From: Oceanospirillaceae bacterium
GTDB lineage: Bacteria > Pseudomonadota > Gammaproteobacteria > Pseudomonadales > Balneatricaceae
DNA: 64,000 nt
Reading direction: 5' to 3'
NCBI GenBank assembly: GCA_018647765.1
Contig: JABGSN010000003.1
Location: 1-64,000 of the forward strand
How positions within the stretch are numbered: position 1 is the first letter of the stretch; each line of letters opens with the position of its first letter. The position numbers and the translations under genes were made by a program. Below the pieces are notes generated by a model. The model ran no database searches. It was not told the DNA's origin and saw nothing but the letters and a program-made list of their open reading frames with translations. Shown here piece by piece: positions 17,488 through 27,463 of the stretch.

Positions 17488-18972
17488 ATGAGCCATCCTT
17501 TATTTATATTGGATGCTGGATTGAATGCCAGCCTGCAACAACAATTGCGCCAGCAGATTGCCAAAGCAATCTTGGACCATCATATTCCCTTAGATGCGCC
17601 CCTACCTTCTAGTCGCAAGCTGGCAAAACAGCTAAACGTAGCGCGCAATACTGTAGTTCTGGCCTACGAGCACTTGCTTGATGATGGATACCTGATCGCC
17701 AAAGAGCGCAGCGGTTATTTTGTTAACCCCGACATTTTAGAAAATAGCGTTAAGCTAGAAGTCATCTCGGAGGCCCGACACACATCTGGCACTAAGCCAG
17801 ATTGGCAGGGTCGTTTTAAACTCAACCCTACACAACAAAGCAACATTTCCAAACCTACGGATTGGCAAAACTACCAGTACCCGTTTATTTACGGCCAGTT
17901 TGACCCCGACCTGTTCCCCACTAACCATTGGCGCGAATGCTGTCGCGACAATGTCAGCGTTCCCGCTATACGCAGCTGGGCTGCCGATCACTTTGTGGCC
18001 GATGACCCTATGCTGATTGAGCAGATTCATACTCGTATTCTGCCGCGTCGAGGGGTCTGGGCTGACCCAGAAGAAATCCTCATTACCATTGGCTGCCAAC
18101 AAGGCCTCTATATGCTGGCGCAGCTGTTGCTCGATAAGAACACCGTAATGGGCCTTGAAGATCCCGGCTTTGTGGACATGCGTAACATTGCCAACATCAA
18201 CCCATCTCAGCTCAAAGCGTTGCCCGTGGACGAAGAGGGACTTATTGTTGATGAGGGTTTAGCCGACTGTGATTGTGTGTACGTCACCCCAAGTCATCAA
18301 TACCCTACCACCGTCACCATGCCCTTAGATCGTCGGCGTAAACTGCTTGAAATGGCAAGCCAAGAAGACTTTTTGATTATCGAGGACGATTACGAGTGCG
18401 AAGCCAACTTCCACCAAGCGCCGTCGCCGGCCCTTAAGAGTTTAGACAAACATGGCCGAGTTATTTACATCGGCAGTTTTTCCAAGACTTTGGCGCCTGG
18501 GTTACGTATTGGCTACTTAGTTGCTAGTAAAGAACTGATTGCCGAAGCACGCTCCCTACGCCGCTTGATGCTACGCCACCCACCGGCCAACAACCAACGC
18601 AGCATTGGTTTATTTATCGCTCGAGGTTATTACGACGCCTTGTCGGCGACTTTGGTGAAAGCTTACCAGCAGCGCCATAAAATCATGGCTGAAGCGTTAC
18701 AAGCGCACATGCCGGGCCTAGCCGAGCAACCTACGTTCGGCGGCTCCTGCTATTGGGTGAAAGGCCCAGAGGGCCTTGACGCCAGAGAGTTAAAGGTTCT
18801 GGCCGCAGAACAAGGCATATTGATTGAAGCCGGTGACATCCACTTTTTAGCCGACGACGCACCGCTCAACTATTTCCGCCTAGGTTATTCGTCCATTAAC
18901 CCCAAACTCATTGAGCCCGGTATTGCTAAGCTCGCTCAGATTATGTGCCAACTGACGGCTACGCTAGTTTAA
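17488..18972 (+). CDS. tauR: MocR-type regulator of taurine catabolism
   Basis: A 494-residue MocR protein. An N-terminal GntR-type winged helix-turn-helix (about residues 15-80, with PSSRKLAKQLNVARNTVV) is joined to an aminotransferase-like domain (about 130-490). The domain keeps the PLP lysine region SFSKTLAPGLRIGY and IIEDDYECE. TauR proteins activate tpa and tau genes in response to taurine, which forms an adduct with PLP. It is transcribed away from tpa and its last 14 bases overlap the convergent DMT exporter gene. Confidence 0.85.
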   Translation: MSHPLFILDAGLNASLQQQLRQQIAKAILDHHIPLDAPLPSSRKLAKQLNVARNTVVLAYEHLLDDGYLIAKERSGYFVNPDILENSVKLEVISEARHTSGTKPDWQGRFKLNPTQQSNISKPTDWQNYQYPFIYGQFDPDLFPTNHWRECCRDNVSVPAIRSWAADHFVADDPMLIEQIHTRILPRRGVWADPEEILITIGCQQGLYMLAQLLLDKNTVMGLEDPGFVDMRNIANINPSQLKALPVDEEGLIVDEGLADCDCVYVTPSHQYPTTVTMPLDRRRKLLEMASQEDFLIIEDDYECEANFHQAPSPALKSLDKHGRVIYIGSFSKTLAPGLRIGYLVASKELIAEARSLRRLMLRHPPANNQRSIGLFIARGYYDALSATLVKAYQQRHKIMAEALQAHMPGLAEQPTFGGSCYWVKGPEGLDARELKVLAAEQGILIEAGDIHFLADDAPLNYFRLGYSSINPKLIEPGIAKLAQIMCQLTATLV

Positions 18973-19795
18973 TCAATATCAAGCCAGAGAAAATAAGCCC
19001 TGCGGCGATAAAACGACTGCGCCCAAGCGTCTCTTTAAACATATAACTGCTTAACAAAGCACCAAACAACACCGACGTCTCCCGTAGTGCAGCAACCATA
19101 GCCACAGGCACCTGGGTCATGGCCCATAAACAGATCCAATAGGCGGCCATGGACATGGCCCCACCACCTACCGCCACCATCCAATGCTGGGTCAAGCTAG
19201 CAACAAACACCTCAGGGTTGTAACGATAAGCCCATAGGGTTGCAATAATGCCATCCAATAAAAACAACCACACCACAAAACTATGCACATGCCCCATACG
19301 ACTGACGGTGTAGCCGTCTACCATGGTATAGCTGGCTATCCACAAGCCGGTTATGAGGGCGTAATAAAACCCTGCCCCTAAGGGCTGTCCGCGTTTAAAG
19401 CGCGACAAGGCAGCGACCCCCCCGGCAATTAGCAACACCGCCAGGATTTGCAGTTGACTGAAGGCAGCAGCAAACAATAACACGCTCACTAATAGCACCC
19501 ATACTGGGCCACTTCCTCTAGCGATAGGATACACTTGGCCAAAATCACCTTGAGCATAGGCTTTGACTAAAAATACCTTATAGCCAAAATGCAACACGAG
19601 GGTGAGCATGAGCCAAGGCCACATGGTAGTTGGGGGGACGGGTATAAAAGGCAGAAAAAATAACGCTACGAAGCTGGTGCAGGCCATGATGAGGCCCATG
19701 GCAATAATGGGCTCAGCATTAATCTTGACTAATGCGTTCCAGCCAGCGTGCAACGCAGCAGCCAGCAGAACCGCAAAAAAAACCTCAACCGGCAT
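18959..19795 (-). CDS. EamA/DMT-family transporter
   Basis: Inner-membrane drug/metabolite transporter of 278 residues with about ten helices in two EamA halves. Signs are AALHAGWNALVK at the N terminus, PIARGSGPVWVLL mid-protein and LRETSVLFGALLSSYMFKE near the C terminus. The substrate is unknown. The start overlaps the end of pta by 11 bases, so they are translationally coupled, and its 3' end overlaps tauR. Export of an amine or sulfur compound would fit the neighbours but cannot be read from sequence. Confidence 0.8.
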   Translation of the reverse strand: MPVEVFFAVLLAAALHAGWNALVKINAEPIIAMGLIMACTSFVALFFLPFIPVPPTTMWPWLMLTLVLHFGYKVFLVKAYAQGDFGQVYPIARGSGPVWVLLVSVLLFAAAFSQLQILAVLLIAGGVAALSRFKRGQPLGAGFYYALITGLWIASYTMVDGYTVSRMGHVHSFVVWLFLLDGIIATLWAYRYNPEVFVASLTQHWMVAVGGGAMSMAAYWICLWAMTQVPVAMVAALRETSVLFGALLSSYMFKETLGRSRFIAAGLIFSGLILIKLA

Positions 19796-20714
19796 GAAGA
19801 TGGTGGGCGTAAACCACCGCCAACGCAGCTGAGGCCAGTCTTGCCGCCGGGGGATCGGCGCGCGACGTGAGCATCACTGGCACTTTAGCGCCCAGCAAAA
19901 CCCCCGCAGCCGTGGCCGCATTAAAATACACCAGCTGTTTAAAAATGGCATTTCCGGTTTCAATATTAGGCACCAACAGTACGTCGGCATGACCCGCTAC
20001 GGGGTCTTCGATGAGCTTTATTTTTGCTGCTTCAGGCGACACCGCGCCGTCAAATGCTAACGGACCAAATACTCGAGCAGCGGCATGGTCTTGAGGCAAC
20101 ATTGCCTCTAAGAGATGCTTAGCCCCCACGCTAGACGGCATGGCATTGGTTGGAACTTCGGTCGCCGAAAGCAAAGCTATTCGGGGCTTGGCATTGCCCA
20201 ACGCATGCATAACCGAGGTCGCGCCGCGGAGGATGCTAAGCTGGGTTTTAGTGTCTGGCTGCACGTTGACTACAGCGTCGGTGATACATAAAACACGCTC
20301 ACTATTGGGCACCGTCATGTGAAAAAAATGGCTCAAACGCTCCCCCGTGCGCAACCCCATTTCGCGATTCAATAAGGCCCGAATAAGTACATCTGTATGC
20401 AGGTCCCCTTTCATTAGCAACTGTGCTTTGCCTTGGTGCACACACGCAACGGCTTTGGCCGCCGCATCGGCTTCGCCGTTGGCAGGTACCAGCTCAAACT
20501 CGGCAATATTCCAACCCAAGGTTTGTGCTGCCTTGTTGATCAACGTTGGATCACCTACTAACACAGGTACAATAATACCCGCGTCATGGGCCAGCTGTGC
20601 ACTTTCAAGCGCCAAAACTGAGCCTGCATTAACTACAGCGGTGGTCATGGCGGGCAATGCCTGGGCTTTGTGCAACAAATAGGTAGGGCACTTGGGTGTT
20701 AATTGACTAAGCAC
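19785..20714 (-). CDS. pta: Phosphate acetyl/butyryltransferase family protein
   Basis: A 309-residue PTA_PTB-fold acyltransferase of the single-domain type found beside xsc in taurine degraders. There it converts acetyl phosphate from sulfoacetaldehyde cleavage to acetyl-CoA. Family signs are LMKGDLHTDVL, MTVPNSERVLCITDAVVNV and LLVPNIETGNAIFKQL. It starts at a GTG preceded by AAGGA. It lies in a leftward run miaE-eamA-pta-eamA, close to but separate from tpa. The true acyl group (acetyl or butyryl) is inferred from the taurine context. Confidence 0.78.
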   Translation of the reverse strand: MLSQLTPKCPTYLLHKAQALPAMTTAVVNAGSVLALESAQLAHDAGIIVPVLVGDPTLINKAAQTLGWNIAEFELVPANGEADAAAKAVACVHQGKAQLLMKGDLHTDVLIRALLNREMGLRTGERLSHFFHMTVPNSERVLCITDAVVNVQPDTKTQLSILRGATSVMHALGNAKPRIALLSATEVPTNAMPSSVGAKHLLEAMLPQDHAAARVFGPLAFDGAVSPEAAKIKLIEDPVAGHADVLLVPNIETGNAIFKQLVYFNAATAAGVLLGAKVPVMLTSRADPPAARLASAALAVVYAHHLHAG

Positions 20715-20728
20715 GAGAGATCCTTGTA

Positions 20729-21646
20729 TTAGTTAGCTAAACAACGTTTTGGCCAGCGCAAGCGCGGCATTAGCTGAGACATTAACATCCCAGCGAGTAT
20801 CAAGGCACAACCCAGCACACCTTTGGTGGGCAGCACTTCATTAAGCAATAAAAAGCCCCCAATTACTGCAAACACACCTTCAGAACTTAAAATAATGGCC
20901 GCGTGCGATGCATGAGCATGTTGTTGGGCAACGGTTTGCAAAGTATACGCAACACCCGTAGACATGACACCCGCAAACAATAATGGTACTGCAGTGGACA
21001 CAATCATGGCCCAAGACAGCTGTTCAAAGTAAAGGGCCAACAGCATGGCTAGAGCGCCGGCCACAAAAAACTGAATGAGCGACAGTTTGACCGTGTCCAT
21101 GCGTGCAGCAAGGTAGCCAATCATCAATACGTGGCCGGCAAAAGCAACCGCGCAAATCAATTGTAAGGTGTCGCCCTTGCTTAAGGTAAAGTCTTCGTTA
21201 ATGCTTAATAAATACAAACCCCACAAGGCCACTATAGCACCTAACCACGTACCCAAGCCGGTTCTCATACGAAAGCATAGGCCAATCAAGGGTACAAAAA
21301 AGATGTACATACCAGTAATAAATCCGGCCTTGCCTGCAGTGGTATATTGCAATCCTACTTGCTGAAAGGTGGCGCCAAGAAAAAGCAGCACACCAGCGGC
21401 CAAACCACCCAATATCAAGGTTTTAGTTGGTGCTTGGGGTACTTTTTCACCACGCTTAGAGCGGTTGTTGCTAATCCACATCACCACGGGGATTAATACG
21501 ATGCCACCAATAAAAAAACGTAAGCTGTTAAACCAGTGGGGCCCCATGGTTTCCATCCCTACCCGCTGTGCGACAAACGCAAAACCCCAAATAGAGGCTG
21601 CGAGCAGCATTAATATATTGGCTTGAATGGCTTTATTTTGCATCAT
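20729..21646 (-). CDS. EamA/DMT-family transporter
   Basis: A second ten-helix DMT transporter, about 305 residues, beginning NILMLLAASIWGFAFVAQR, with the EamA repeat signature SSEGVFAVIGGFLLLNEVL in the second half. Three ATGs stand close together at the start. The one at 21646 has AAGGA at 5 bases, so I prefer it over 21652. It is only distantly similar by eye to the DMT protein at 18959. It sits 11 bases after the miaE stop and 14 bases before pta, so it is in the same operon. Confidence 0.82.
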   Translation of the reverse strand: MMQNKAIQANILMLLAASIWGFAFVAQRVGMETMGPHWFNSLRFFIGGIVLIPVVMWISNNRSKRGEKVPQAPTKTLILGGLAAGVLLFLGATFQQVGLQYTTAGKAGFITGMYIFFVPLIGLCFRMRTGLGTWLGAIVALWGLYLLSINEDFTLSKGDTLQLICAVAFAGHVLMIGYLAARMDTVKLSLIQFFVAGALAMLLALYFEQLSWAMIVSTAVPLLFAGVMSTGVAYTLQTVAQQHAHASHAAIILSSEGVFAVIGGFLLLNEVLPTKGVLGCALILAGMLMSQLMPRLRWPKRCLAN

Positions 21647-21657
21647 TAACATCCTTA

Positions 21658-22329
21658 TTAGTGAGCGCAGTCAGGGCTGCCTTGTAAACTGAGCTGTGCT
21701 TCTAAAACAGGCACGCCGCTGTGAAAGCAGAATTGCGTATCTGCACTGGTAATTAATAGTGTTTCTAGTTCACGCACCAACACAATGCGCTGTTCAAAGT
21801 CGGCTAAACCCTTGACCCCAGTCTCTTGGGCCACATCTTGGGCTAGGTTCAAATAATCTTGATAGTGCCTGGCTTCAGATTTGAGCAACGAGCTGTAAAA
21901 CTTAGCTAACTCATCGTCTAAAAATGGTATTAAGGCATCAAATCGCTCGCACGATCGGGCCTCTATGAAGGCACCAATGATTAATGTATCCATGAGCTTA
22001 GCGGGTTCATGGGTGCGCACTAATTTGCGCAAGCCCGACACATAACGCGACGCGTCTAAATGGTCGTAAACGACACCGCGCTTACGCATAATACGACAAA
22101 CCTGCTCAAAATGAATCAACTCTTCTTTCGCTAAACGCGACATTTTAGTCAGTAAATCAGACCGTGTAGGGTGACGAAACATGAGCTGCATGGCCGTTTG
22201 CGCGGCTTTTTTTTCACAGTGGGCGTGGTCAATCAGCAAGATATGTTGCTGCTTTAAGGCTTCATTGACCCAAGCCTTAGGTGTACTGGACCCCAAAAAC
22301 TGTTTGAGTGACGATAATGGCACAGGCAT
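21658..22329 (-). CDS. miaE: tRNA-(ms2io6A37) hydroxylase
   Basis: Non-heme diiron monooxygenase that hydroxylates 2-methylthio-N6-isopentenyladenosine at position 37 of tRNAs reading U-starting codons. The 223-residue protein shows the ferritin-like diiron ligands: the first helix DHAHCEKKAA, then KEELIHFEQV, FIEARSCERF and LKSEARHYQDYL. The reaction needs O2, so its presence argues for an aerobe. It is divergent from acnB and first in the run leading to pta. Confidence 0.92.
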   Translation of the reverse strand: MPVPLSSLKQFLGSSTPKAWVNEALKQQHILLIDHAHCEKKAAQTAMQLMFRHPTRSDLLTKMSRLAKEELIHFEQVCRIMRKRGVVYDHLDASRYVSGLRKLVRTHEPAKLMDTLIIGAFIEARSCERFDALIPFLDDELAKFYSSLLKSEARHYQDYLNLAQDVAQETGVKGLADFEQRIVLVRELETLLITSADTQFCFHSGVPVLEAQLSLQGSPDCAH

Positions 22330-22577
22330 TCCCGAGGGTTTTAATAATTAAAAGCAAGGCGCATTGTACCCAGCCTATGCTAAGGCGTCTAGAGCCAATT
22401 AATACACTGTATCTATGGAATTTATTATCTATAAAATCAAATAGTTAGCCATATACCTTAGACTAAACGACTAGCCTTTGAGCTAGAGATTATGAGCCAT
22501 TTGTGCTATTATTACTCCACTTATCGAACTAGTTTTTGTCTGCAAACCGCAGTAATAAACGATTATGAGGCTATACC

Positions 22578-25178
22578 GTGTTAGAAGCTTACCGTACCCA
22601 TATTGCCGAGCGTGCCACCCAAGGCATTCCACCTGAGCCTTTAGATGCCGAGCAAACCGCTGCTTTGGTTGAGTTGTTAAAAAACCCACCTGCCGGTGAG
22701 GAAGCCACCTTAGTGGACTTGTTGCGTAACCGCGTACCCGCTGGCGTAGACCAAGCCGCTTATGTAAAAGCCAGCTTCCTGTCAGCAGTGACCACAGGCG
22801 ATACAACCTCACCTTTAATTAGCCCAGTGGAAGCCACCGAAATTTTAGGCACCATGCTCGGCGGTTACAACATTGAGGCATTAATTTCTTGCCTAGACAA
22901 TGAAGCCCTTGCGGGGACCGCAGCGACTGCGCTGTCCCATACCTTGCTAATGTTTGACGCCTTTCACGATGTTGACGAAAAAGCCAAAGCAGGCAATAAG
23001 TACGCCCAGCAAGTCATGCAATCGTGGGCCGACGGTGAATGGTTTACTTCGCGCCCAGAATTAGCCGAAAAAATCACCCTCACGGTATTTAAAGTCACCG
23101 GTGAAACCAATACCGATGATCTGTCTCCAGCACCTGATGCCTTTACTCGCCCAGATATCCCACTACACGCGAACGCCATGTTAAAGATGGAGCGTGACGG
23201 CATTGAACCTGATGATCACGGCACCACTGGCCCGCTAAAACAAATTGCAGCTATTAAAGCCAAAGGCCACCCAGTGGTTTATGTTGGTGACGTTGTGGGC
23301 ACGGGCTCTTCTCGTAAATCAGCCACTAACTCAGTACTTTGGTTCTTCGGTGACGACATTCCATCAGTACCTAACAAACGTGCGGGTGGTTTTTGCTTTG
23401 GTTCAAAAATTGCGCCCATCTTCTTTAACACCATGGAAGATGCCGGTGCCCTACCCGTTGAACTCGACGTATCTGGGATGCACATGGGCGATGTGATTGA
23501 TATCTTCCCCTATGAAGGTGTGGTTCGTAGCCACGACTCCGGTGCCGAACTTAGCCGTTTTGAACTTAAAACCAACGTCATTTTAGACGAAGTACGTGCC
23601 GGTGGCCGTATTCCACTAATTATTGGCCGCGGACTTACAGACCGCGCTCGCACCGCCTTAGGCTTAGCCAGCTCAACCCTTTTCCAAGTTCCTGTGCAAC
23701 CACAAGACACAGGTAAAGGCTTTACCTTAGCTCAAAAGATGGTTGGCAAGGCGTGTGGCACTGCGGGCATCCGTCCGGGCACTTATTGTGAACCCAAGAT
23801 GACCACCGTAGGCTCTCAAGACACCACTGGCCCAATGACACGAGATGAGCTTAAAGATTTAGCCTGCCTTGGTTTCTCGGCCGACTTAACCATGCAGTCG
23901 TTCTGCCATACCGCGGCCTACCCTAAGCCCGTAGACGTTAAAACACACCATACATTGCCAGACTTCATTATGAATCGTGGTGGCGTTTCTTTGCGTCCAG
24001 GTGATGGCGTTATTCACTCTTGGCTCAACCGTATGTTATTACCCGACACGGTCGGCACAGGCGGCGACTCTCACACCCGCTTCCCACTGGGTATTTCTTT
24101 TCCCGCAGGTTCTGGCTTGGTCGCCTTTGCCGCCGCAACGGGTGTGATGCCATTGGATATGCCTGAGTCAGTATTAGTCCGCTTTAAGGGCAAACGCAAC
24201 CCAGGCATCACCTTGCGTGACTTGGTACATGCCATTCCTTATTACGGCATCAAACAAGGCTTACTTACGGTTGAAAAGGCCGGAAAAATCAACGCTTTCT
24301 CTGGTCGTGTGCTGGAAATCGAAGGCCTTGAAGACCTTTCTGTTGAGCAAGCCTTTGAGCTGTCCGATGCCTCTGCAGAGCGTTCTGCTGCGGGCTGTAG
24401 CATTACCCTAAGCGAAGACTCGGTAGCCGAATACTTACGTTCAAACGTAGTGATGTTGAAGTGGATGATCGCCGAAGGTTATGGCGACAAGCGCACCATT
24501 GCACGTCGTATCTTAGCCATGGAAGCCTGGTTGGCCGATCCACACCTAATGCGTGCCGATGGCGATGCCGAATACGCTGAAGTGATCGAAATTGATCTGT
24601 CTGAAATTAAAGAGCCTATTCTTTGTGCGCCAAACGATCCAGACGATGCGCGCTTATTATCCTCTGTTGCCGGACAACAGATCGACGAAGTATTTATCGG
24701 TTCTTGTATGACCAACATTGGCCACTTCCGTGCTGCAGGCAAGTTGCTTGAAGCGGCCGGTGGCGCACTCCCGACCCGTATGTGGATTGCACCACCGACG
24801 AAGATGGATGCCGCTCAGCTTACAGAGGAGGGTTACTACAACATTTTTGGTAAAGCCGGCGCACGTATTGAAATGCCAGGTTGTTCATTGTGCATGGGTA
24901 ACCAAGCACGGGTGGCAGATGAATCAACGGTGGTTTCAACCTCAACACGTAACTTCCCTAACCGTTTAGGCACAGGCGCTAACGTGTTCTTGGCATCTGC
25001 CGAACTAGCGGCCGTTGCCGGCGTTAATGGTAAGTTACCTACGCCTGCCGAATATTTTGAATACGCCAGCACCCTAGATACTATGGCCGGTGAAGTATAC
25101 CGCTACTTAAACTTTGACCAGCTGGCTGATTATACGTCTGCCGCCGACAAGGTGATCCCTACGGTAGAAGTTGCTTAA
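22578..25178 (+). CDS. acnB: Bifunctional aconitate hydratase 2 / 2-methylisocitrate dehydratase
   Basis: TCA-cycle aconitase of 866 residues, the normal length for AcnB. The order is typical of AcnB, with the HEAT-like and swivel domains ([33 protein letters not shown]) before the catalytic domains. Iron-sulfur ligands are in [10 protein letters not shown]-type, [13 protein letters not shown] and [13 protein letters not shown] segments, and [15 protein letters not shown] contributes to the active site. It stands alone with its own terminator. No tricarballylate-specific genes are nearby, so this is the housekeeping enzyme. Confidence 0.97.
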   Translation: MLEAYRTHIAERATQGIPPEPLDAEQTAALVELLKNPPAGEEATLVDLLRNRVPAGVDQAAYVKASFLSAVTTGDTTSPLISPVEATEILGTMLGGYNIEALISCLDNEALAGTAATALSHTLLMFDAFHDVDEKAKAGNKYAQQVMQSWADGEWFTSRPELAEKITLTVFKVTGETNTDDLSPAPDAFTRPDIPLHANAMLKMERDGIEPDDHGTTGPLKQIAAIKAKGHPVVYVGDVVGTGSSRKSATNSVLWFFGDDIPSVPNKRAGGFCFGSKIAPIFFNTMEDAGALPVELDVSGMHMGDVIDIFPYEGVVRSHDSGAELSRFELKTNVILDEVRAGGRIPLIIGRGLTDRARTALGLASSTLFQVPVQPQDTGKGFTLAQKMVGKACGTAGIRPGTYCEPKMTTVGSQDTTGPMTRDELKDLACLGFSADLTMQSFCHTAAYPKPVDVKTHHTLPDFIMNRGGVSLRPGDGVIHSWLNRMLLPDTVGTGGDSHTRFPLGISFPAGSGLVAFAAATGVMPLDMPESVLVRFKGKRNPGITLRDLVHAIPYYGIKQGLLTVEKAGKINAFSGRVLEIEGLEDLSVEQAFELSDASAERSAAGCSITLSEDSVAEYLRSNVVMLKWMIAEGYGDKRTIARRILAMEAWLADPHLMRADGDAEYAEVIEIDLSEIKEPILCAPNDPDDARLLSSVAGQQIDEVFIGSCMTNIGHFRAAGKLLEAAGGALPTRMWIAPPTKMDAAQLTEEGYYNIFGKAGARIEMPGCSLCMGNQARVADESTVVSTSTRNFPNRLGTGANVFLASAELAAVAGVNGKLPTPAEYFEYASTLDTMAGEVYRYLNFDQLADYTSAADKVIPTVEVA

Positions 25179-25198
25179 ACCTAGCACTCTGCGGTAGC

Positions 25199-25236
25199 AA
25201 AAAGCCCCTATTTTTTATTAAGTAGGGGCTTTTTTT
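25199..25236 (+). terminator. Intrinsic terminator after acnB
   Basis: The stem AGCCCCTA (25203-25210) with TAGGGGCT (25223-25230) is followed by a run of T residues, 21 bases after the acnB stop. Confidence 0.92.
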
Positions 25237-25306
25237 ATGCTTATTTTAGGCACTTTCAAACGGATTGAGCTAGACTTGTGGCTGGCGTCTAATTTTGGAT
25301 GAATTT

Positions 25307-26233
25307 ATGAAGGTATTGTTAGTCGAAGACTCTATTGCTTCATTACAAGTGACACAAAAGTTTGTTGAGGATGCCGGCCACACGGTGATCACCGCTCGTG
25401 ATGGGGAACAAGGCATCCAGCAATTTTTAACCTACAGTCCCGACCTAGTGTTGCTAGACGTTAACATGCCCAATATGGACGGCTACCGCTGCGCGCAGCG
25501 TATCCGCGAAAATTGCCAGCAAGGTAATCTTTGGATTCCTATCATTTTTTTGAGCGCCGAAATCACCGAAGATGCCATCGTTAAAGGTATCGATTCAGGT
25601 GGTGACGATTACCTTCCCAAACCAGTGACGCAACGAGTACTGAGCGCAAAGCTACGTGCCATGTCGCGCATTGCTGACATGCGTAAAGAACTCGAAGCCG
25701 CCAGCGCGCGATTAAAGCGGCTGTCTTCTATAGATGGTTTAACTCAGCTTTACAACCGCCGTCACTTTGATGAGGTATTGGAGCTCGAATGGTCCCGCGC
25801 CGAGCGCACCCAAGAACCCTTATCTTTAATCCTGTGCGATATCGACCACTTTAAAGCCTTTAACGACAACTATGGTCACATTGCTGGAGATGACGCCTTA
25901 GTTAAAACCAGTCAAACTATCATGCATACGTTGCAAAGGCCTACCGACTTGGCCGCACGTTATGGTGGTGAGGAGTTTGCAATCATCTTACCTAGTACGC
26001 CAACGGTTGGCGCCATGGTGGTGGCTGAACAAGTACGTAAAGCCATGGACGCCTTAGCCATACCACACGACTACACTGATGCGAGTAATATCGTGTCGAT
26101 GAGCATTGGTGTGTCCAGTTACTATCCGGGACAGGCCGAAAGCAGCTTTGTTGAATTACTTGATGCTGCAGATCGAGGTTTGTATCGAGCCAAAAAAAAT
26201 GGCCGCAATCGAATCGAAATGCAGCCACTTTAA
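25307..26233 (+). CDS. Response regulator with diguanylate cyclase output (REC-GGDEF)
   Basis: Two-domain signalling protein of 308 residues. The receiver domain (1-120) has the acidic pair VEDS, phosphoacceptor Asp51 in LVLLDVNMPNMDG, and the conserved lysine in YLPKPV. A GGDEF domain follows (about 140-305) with the active-site motif RYGGEEF. RPTD lies five residues before GGEEF, an intact I-site, so the enzyme should make cyclic di-GMP and be product-inhibited. I chose the ATG at 25307 over an upstream TTG because it gives the normal receiver start. No histidine kinase is adjacent, so its partner is unknown. Confidence 0.9.
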   Translation: MKVLLVEDSIASLQVTQKFVEDAGHTVITARDGEQGIQQFLTYSPDLVLLDVNMPNMDGYRCAQRIRENCQQGNLWIPIIFLSAEITEDAIVKGIDSGGDDYLPKPVTQRVLSAKLRAMSRIADMRKELEAASARLKRLSSIDGLTQLYNRRHFDEVLELEWSRAERTQEPLSLILCDIDHFKAFNDNYGHIAGDDALVKTSQTIMHTLQRPTDLAARYGGEEFAIILPSTPTVGAMVVAEQVRKAMDALAIPHDYTDASNIVSMSIGVSSYYPGQAESSFVELLDAADRGLYRAKKNGRNRIEMQPL

Positions 26234-26247
26234 CACCGTCGACTCGT

Positions 26248-27462
26248 TTATAACTGAGTTAGCGCCTGAGCCAAATCGGCTTCTATGTCGTCATAGGCTT
26301 CTAGCCCAACAGACACTCGAATTAGGTTATCTTTAATGCCGGCAAGGCTTCGAGCTTCTGGTGTCATTTTGCCATGGGTAGTGGTTGCTGGGTGTGTAAT
26401 GGTCGATTTGGCATCACCAAAATTACCCGTAATGGACATCAGCTGCGTATTATCAATACAACGCCATGCCACGCTTTTATCTCCCACCACTTCAAACGAC
26501 ACCACACCACCAAACCAACGTTGTTGTTGTTGGGCCAAGGCGTGCTGAGCATGACTCGGTAAACCAGTGTAGTAAACCCGCTCGACCTGAGGCTGGGCTT
26601 CAAGCCAAGTGGCCAACCGCAGGGCACTTTGGCAATGGGCCTGCATACGTAAGCTAAGGGTTTCTAAGCCGTTTAAAAATACCCATGCGTTAAACGGGCT
26701 CATGGTTGTACCGGCGGTGCGCAGAAAAGCAAATACAGGCTCCATTAACGTGTTACTGCCGATGACCACACCCCCTACACAACGACCCTGACCGTCGATA
26801 TATTTAGTCGCCGAGTGCATGACAATATCAGCGCCCATTGACAATGGGTTTTGTAAGATGGGTGTACAAAAACAATTGTCTACCACTAACAAGGCATCAC
26901 ACGAGTGGGCCAGTAAGGCGAGTTTTTTAATGTCCCCCACTTCACCCAATGGGTTTGATGGCGACTCTAAAAACAACATTTTGGTATTGTCCTGAAGCGC
27001 GTCTTTCCAGGCCTTAATATCGGTAGGGCTTACGTAGGTTGTAGTAATACCTAACTTGGCCAACACATTGTCAAATAAGCCAATGATTGAGCCAAAAATA
27101 CTGCACGAAGAAACGATATGATCGCCCTGTTTTAGGTGCCCCAAAAAGATACTGGTTAAGGCACCCATACCAGAGCTTGCAGCCACGGCGCGCTCGCCAC
27201 CTTCCATGGCGGCCATACGTTGTTCAAACACCCTCACCGTTGGATTAGTAAAACGCGAATAAATATTGCCCTCTTGCTGCCCGCCAAAACATGCTGCAGC
27301 TTCCTCAGCACTGCCATAAACAAAGCTTGAGGTGGCATAGATCGCGTCATTGTGTTCTTGCTCTACTCCAGACATAGTGCCCGCCCTTATGGCCTGAGTG
27401 GCCATATCGGCTGTCGCTAAATGCTGGCGCTGGCGCTGCTGCCTAGTTGGAAGATCCTTCAT
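26248..27462 (-). CDS. metZ: O-succinylhomoserine sulfhydrylase
   Basis: PLP-dependent Cys/Met metabolism enzyme of 404 residues that makes homocysteine directly from O-succinylhomoserine and sulfide. Signs are YSRFTNPTV, the PLP lysine in MHSATKYIDGQGR, and GGVVSFEV in the C-terminal domain. The last gene of the purF operon; its ATG lies one base after the purF stop, so translation is coupled. The purF-metZ order is the pseudomonad one, which favours MetZ over MetB or MetY, though these paralogs are hard to separate by eye. Confidence 0.88.
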   Translation of the reverse strand: MKDLPTRQQRQRQHLATADMATQAIRAGTMSGVEQEHNDAIYATSSFVYGSAEEAAACFGGQQEGNIYSRFTNPTVRVFEQRMAAMEGGERAVAASSGMGALTSIFLGHLKQGDHIVSSCSIFGSIIGLFDNVLAKLGITTTYVSPTDIKAWKDALQDNTKMLFLESPSNPLGEVGDIKKLALLAHSCDALLVVDNCFCTPILQNPLSMGADIVMHSATKYIDGQGRCVGGVVIGSNTLMEPVFAFLRTAGTTMSPFNAWVFLNGLETLSLRMQAHCQSALRLATWLEAQPQVERVYYTGLPSHAQHALAQQQQRWFGGVVSFEVVGDKSVAWRCIDNTQLMSITGNFGDAKSTITHPATTTHGKMTPEARSLAGIKDNLIRVSVGLEAYDDIEADLAQALTQL

Positions 27463-27463
27463 A

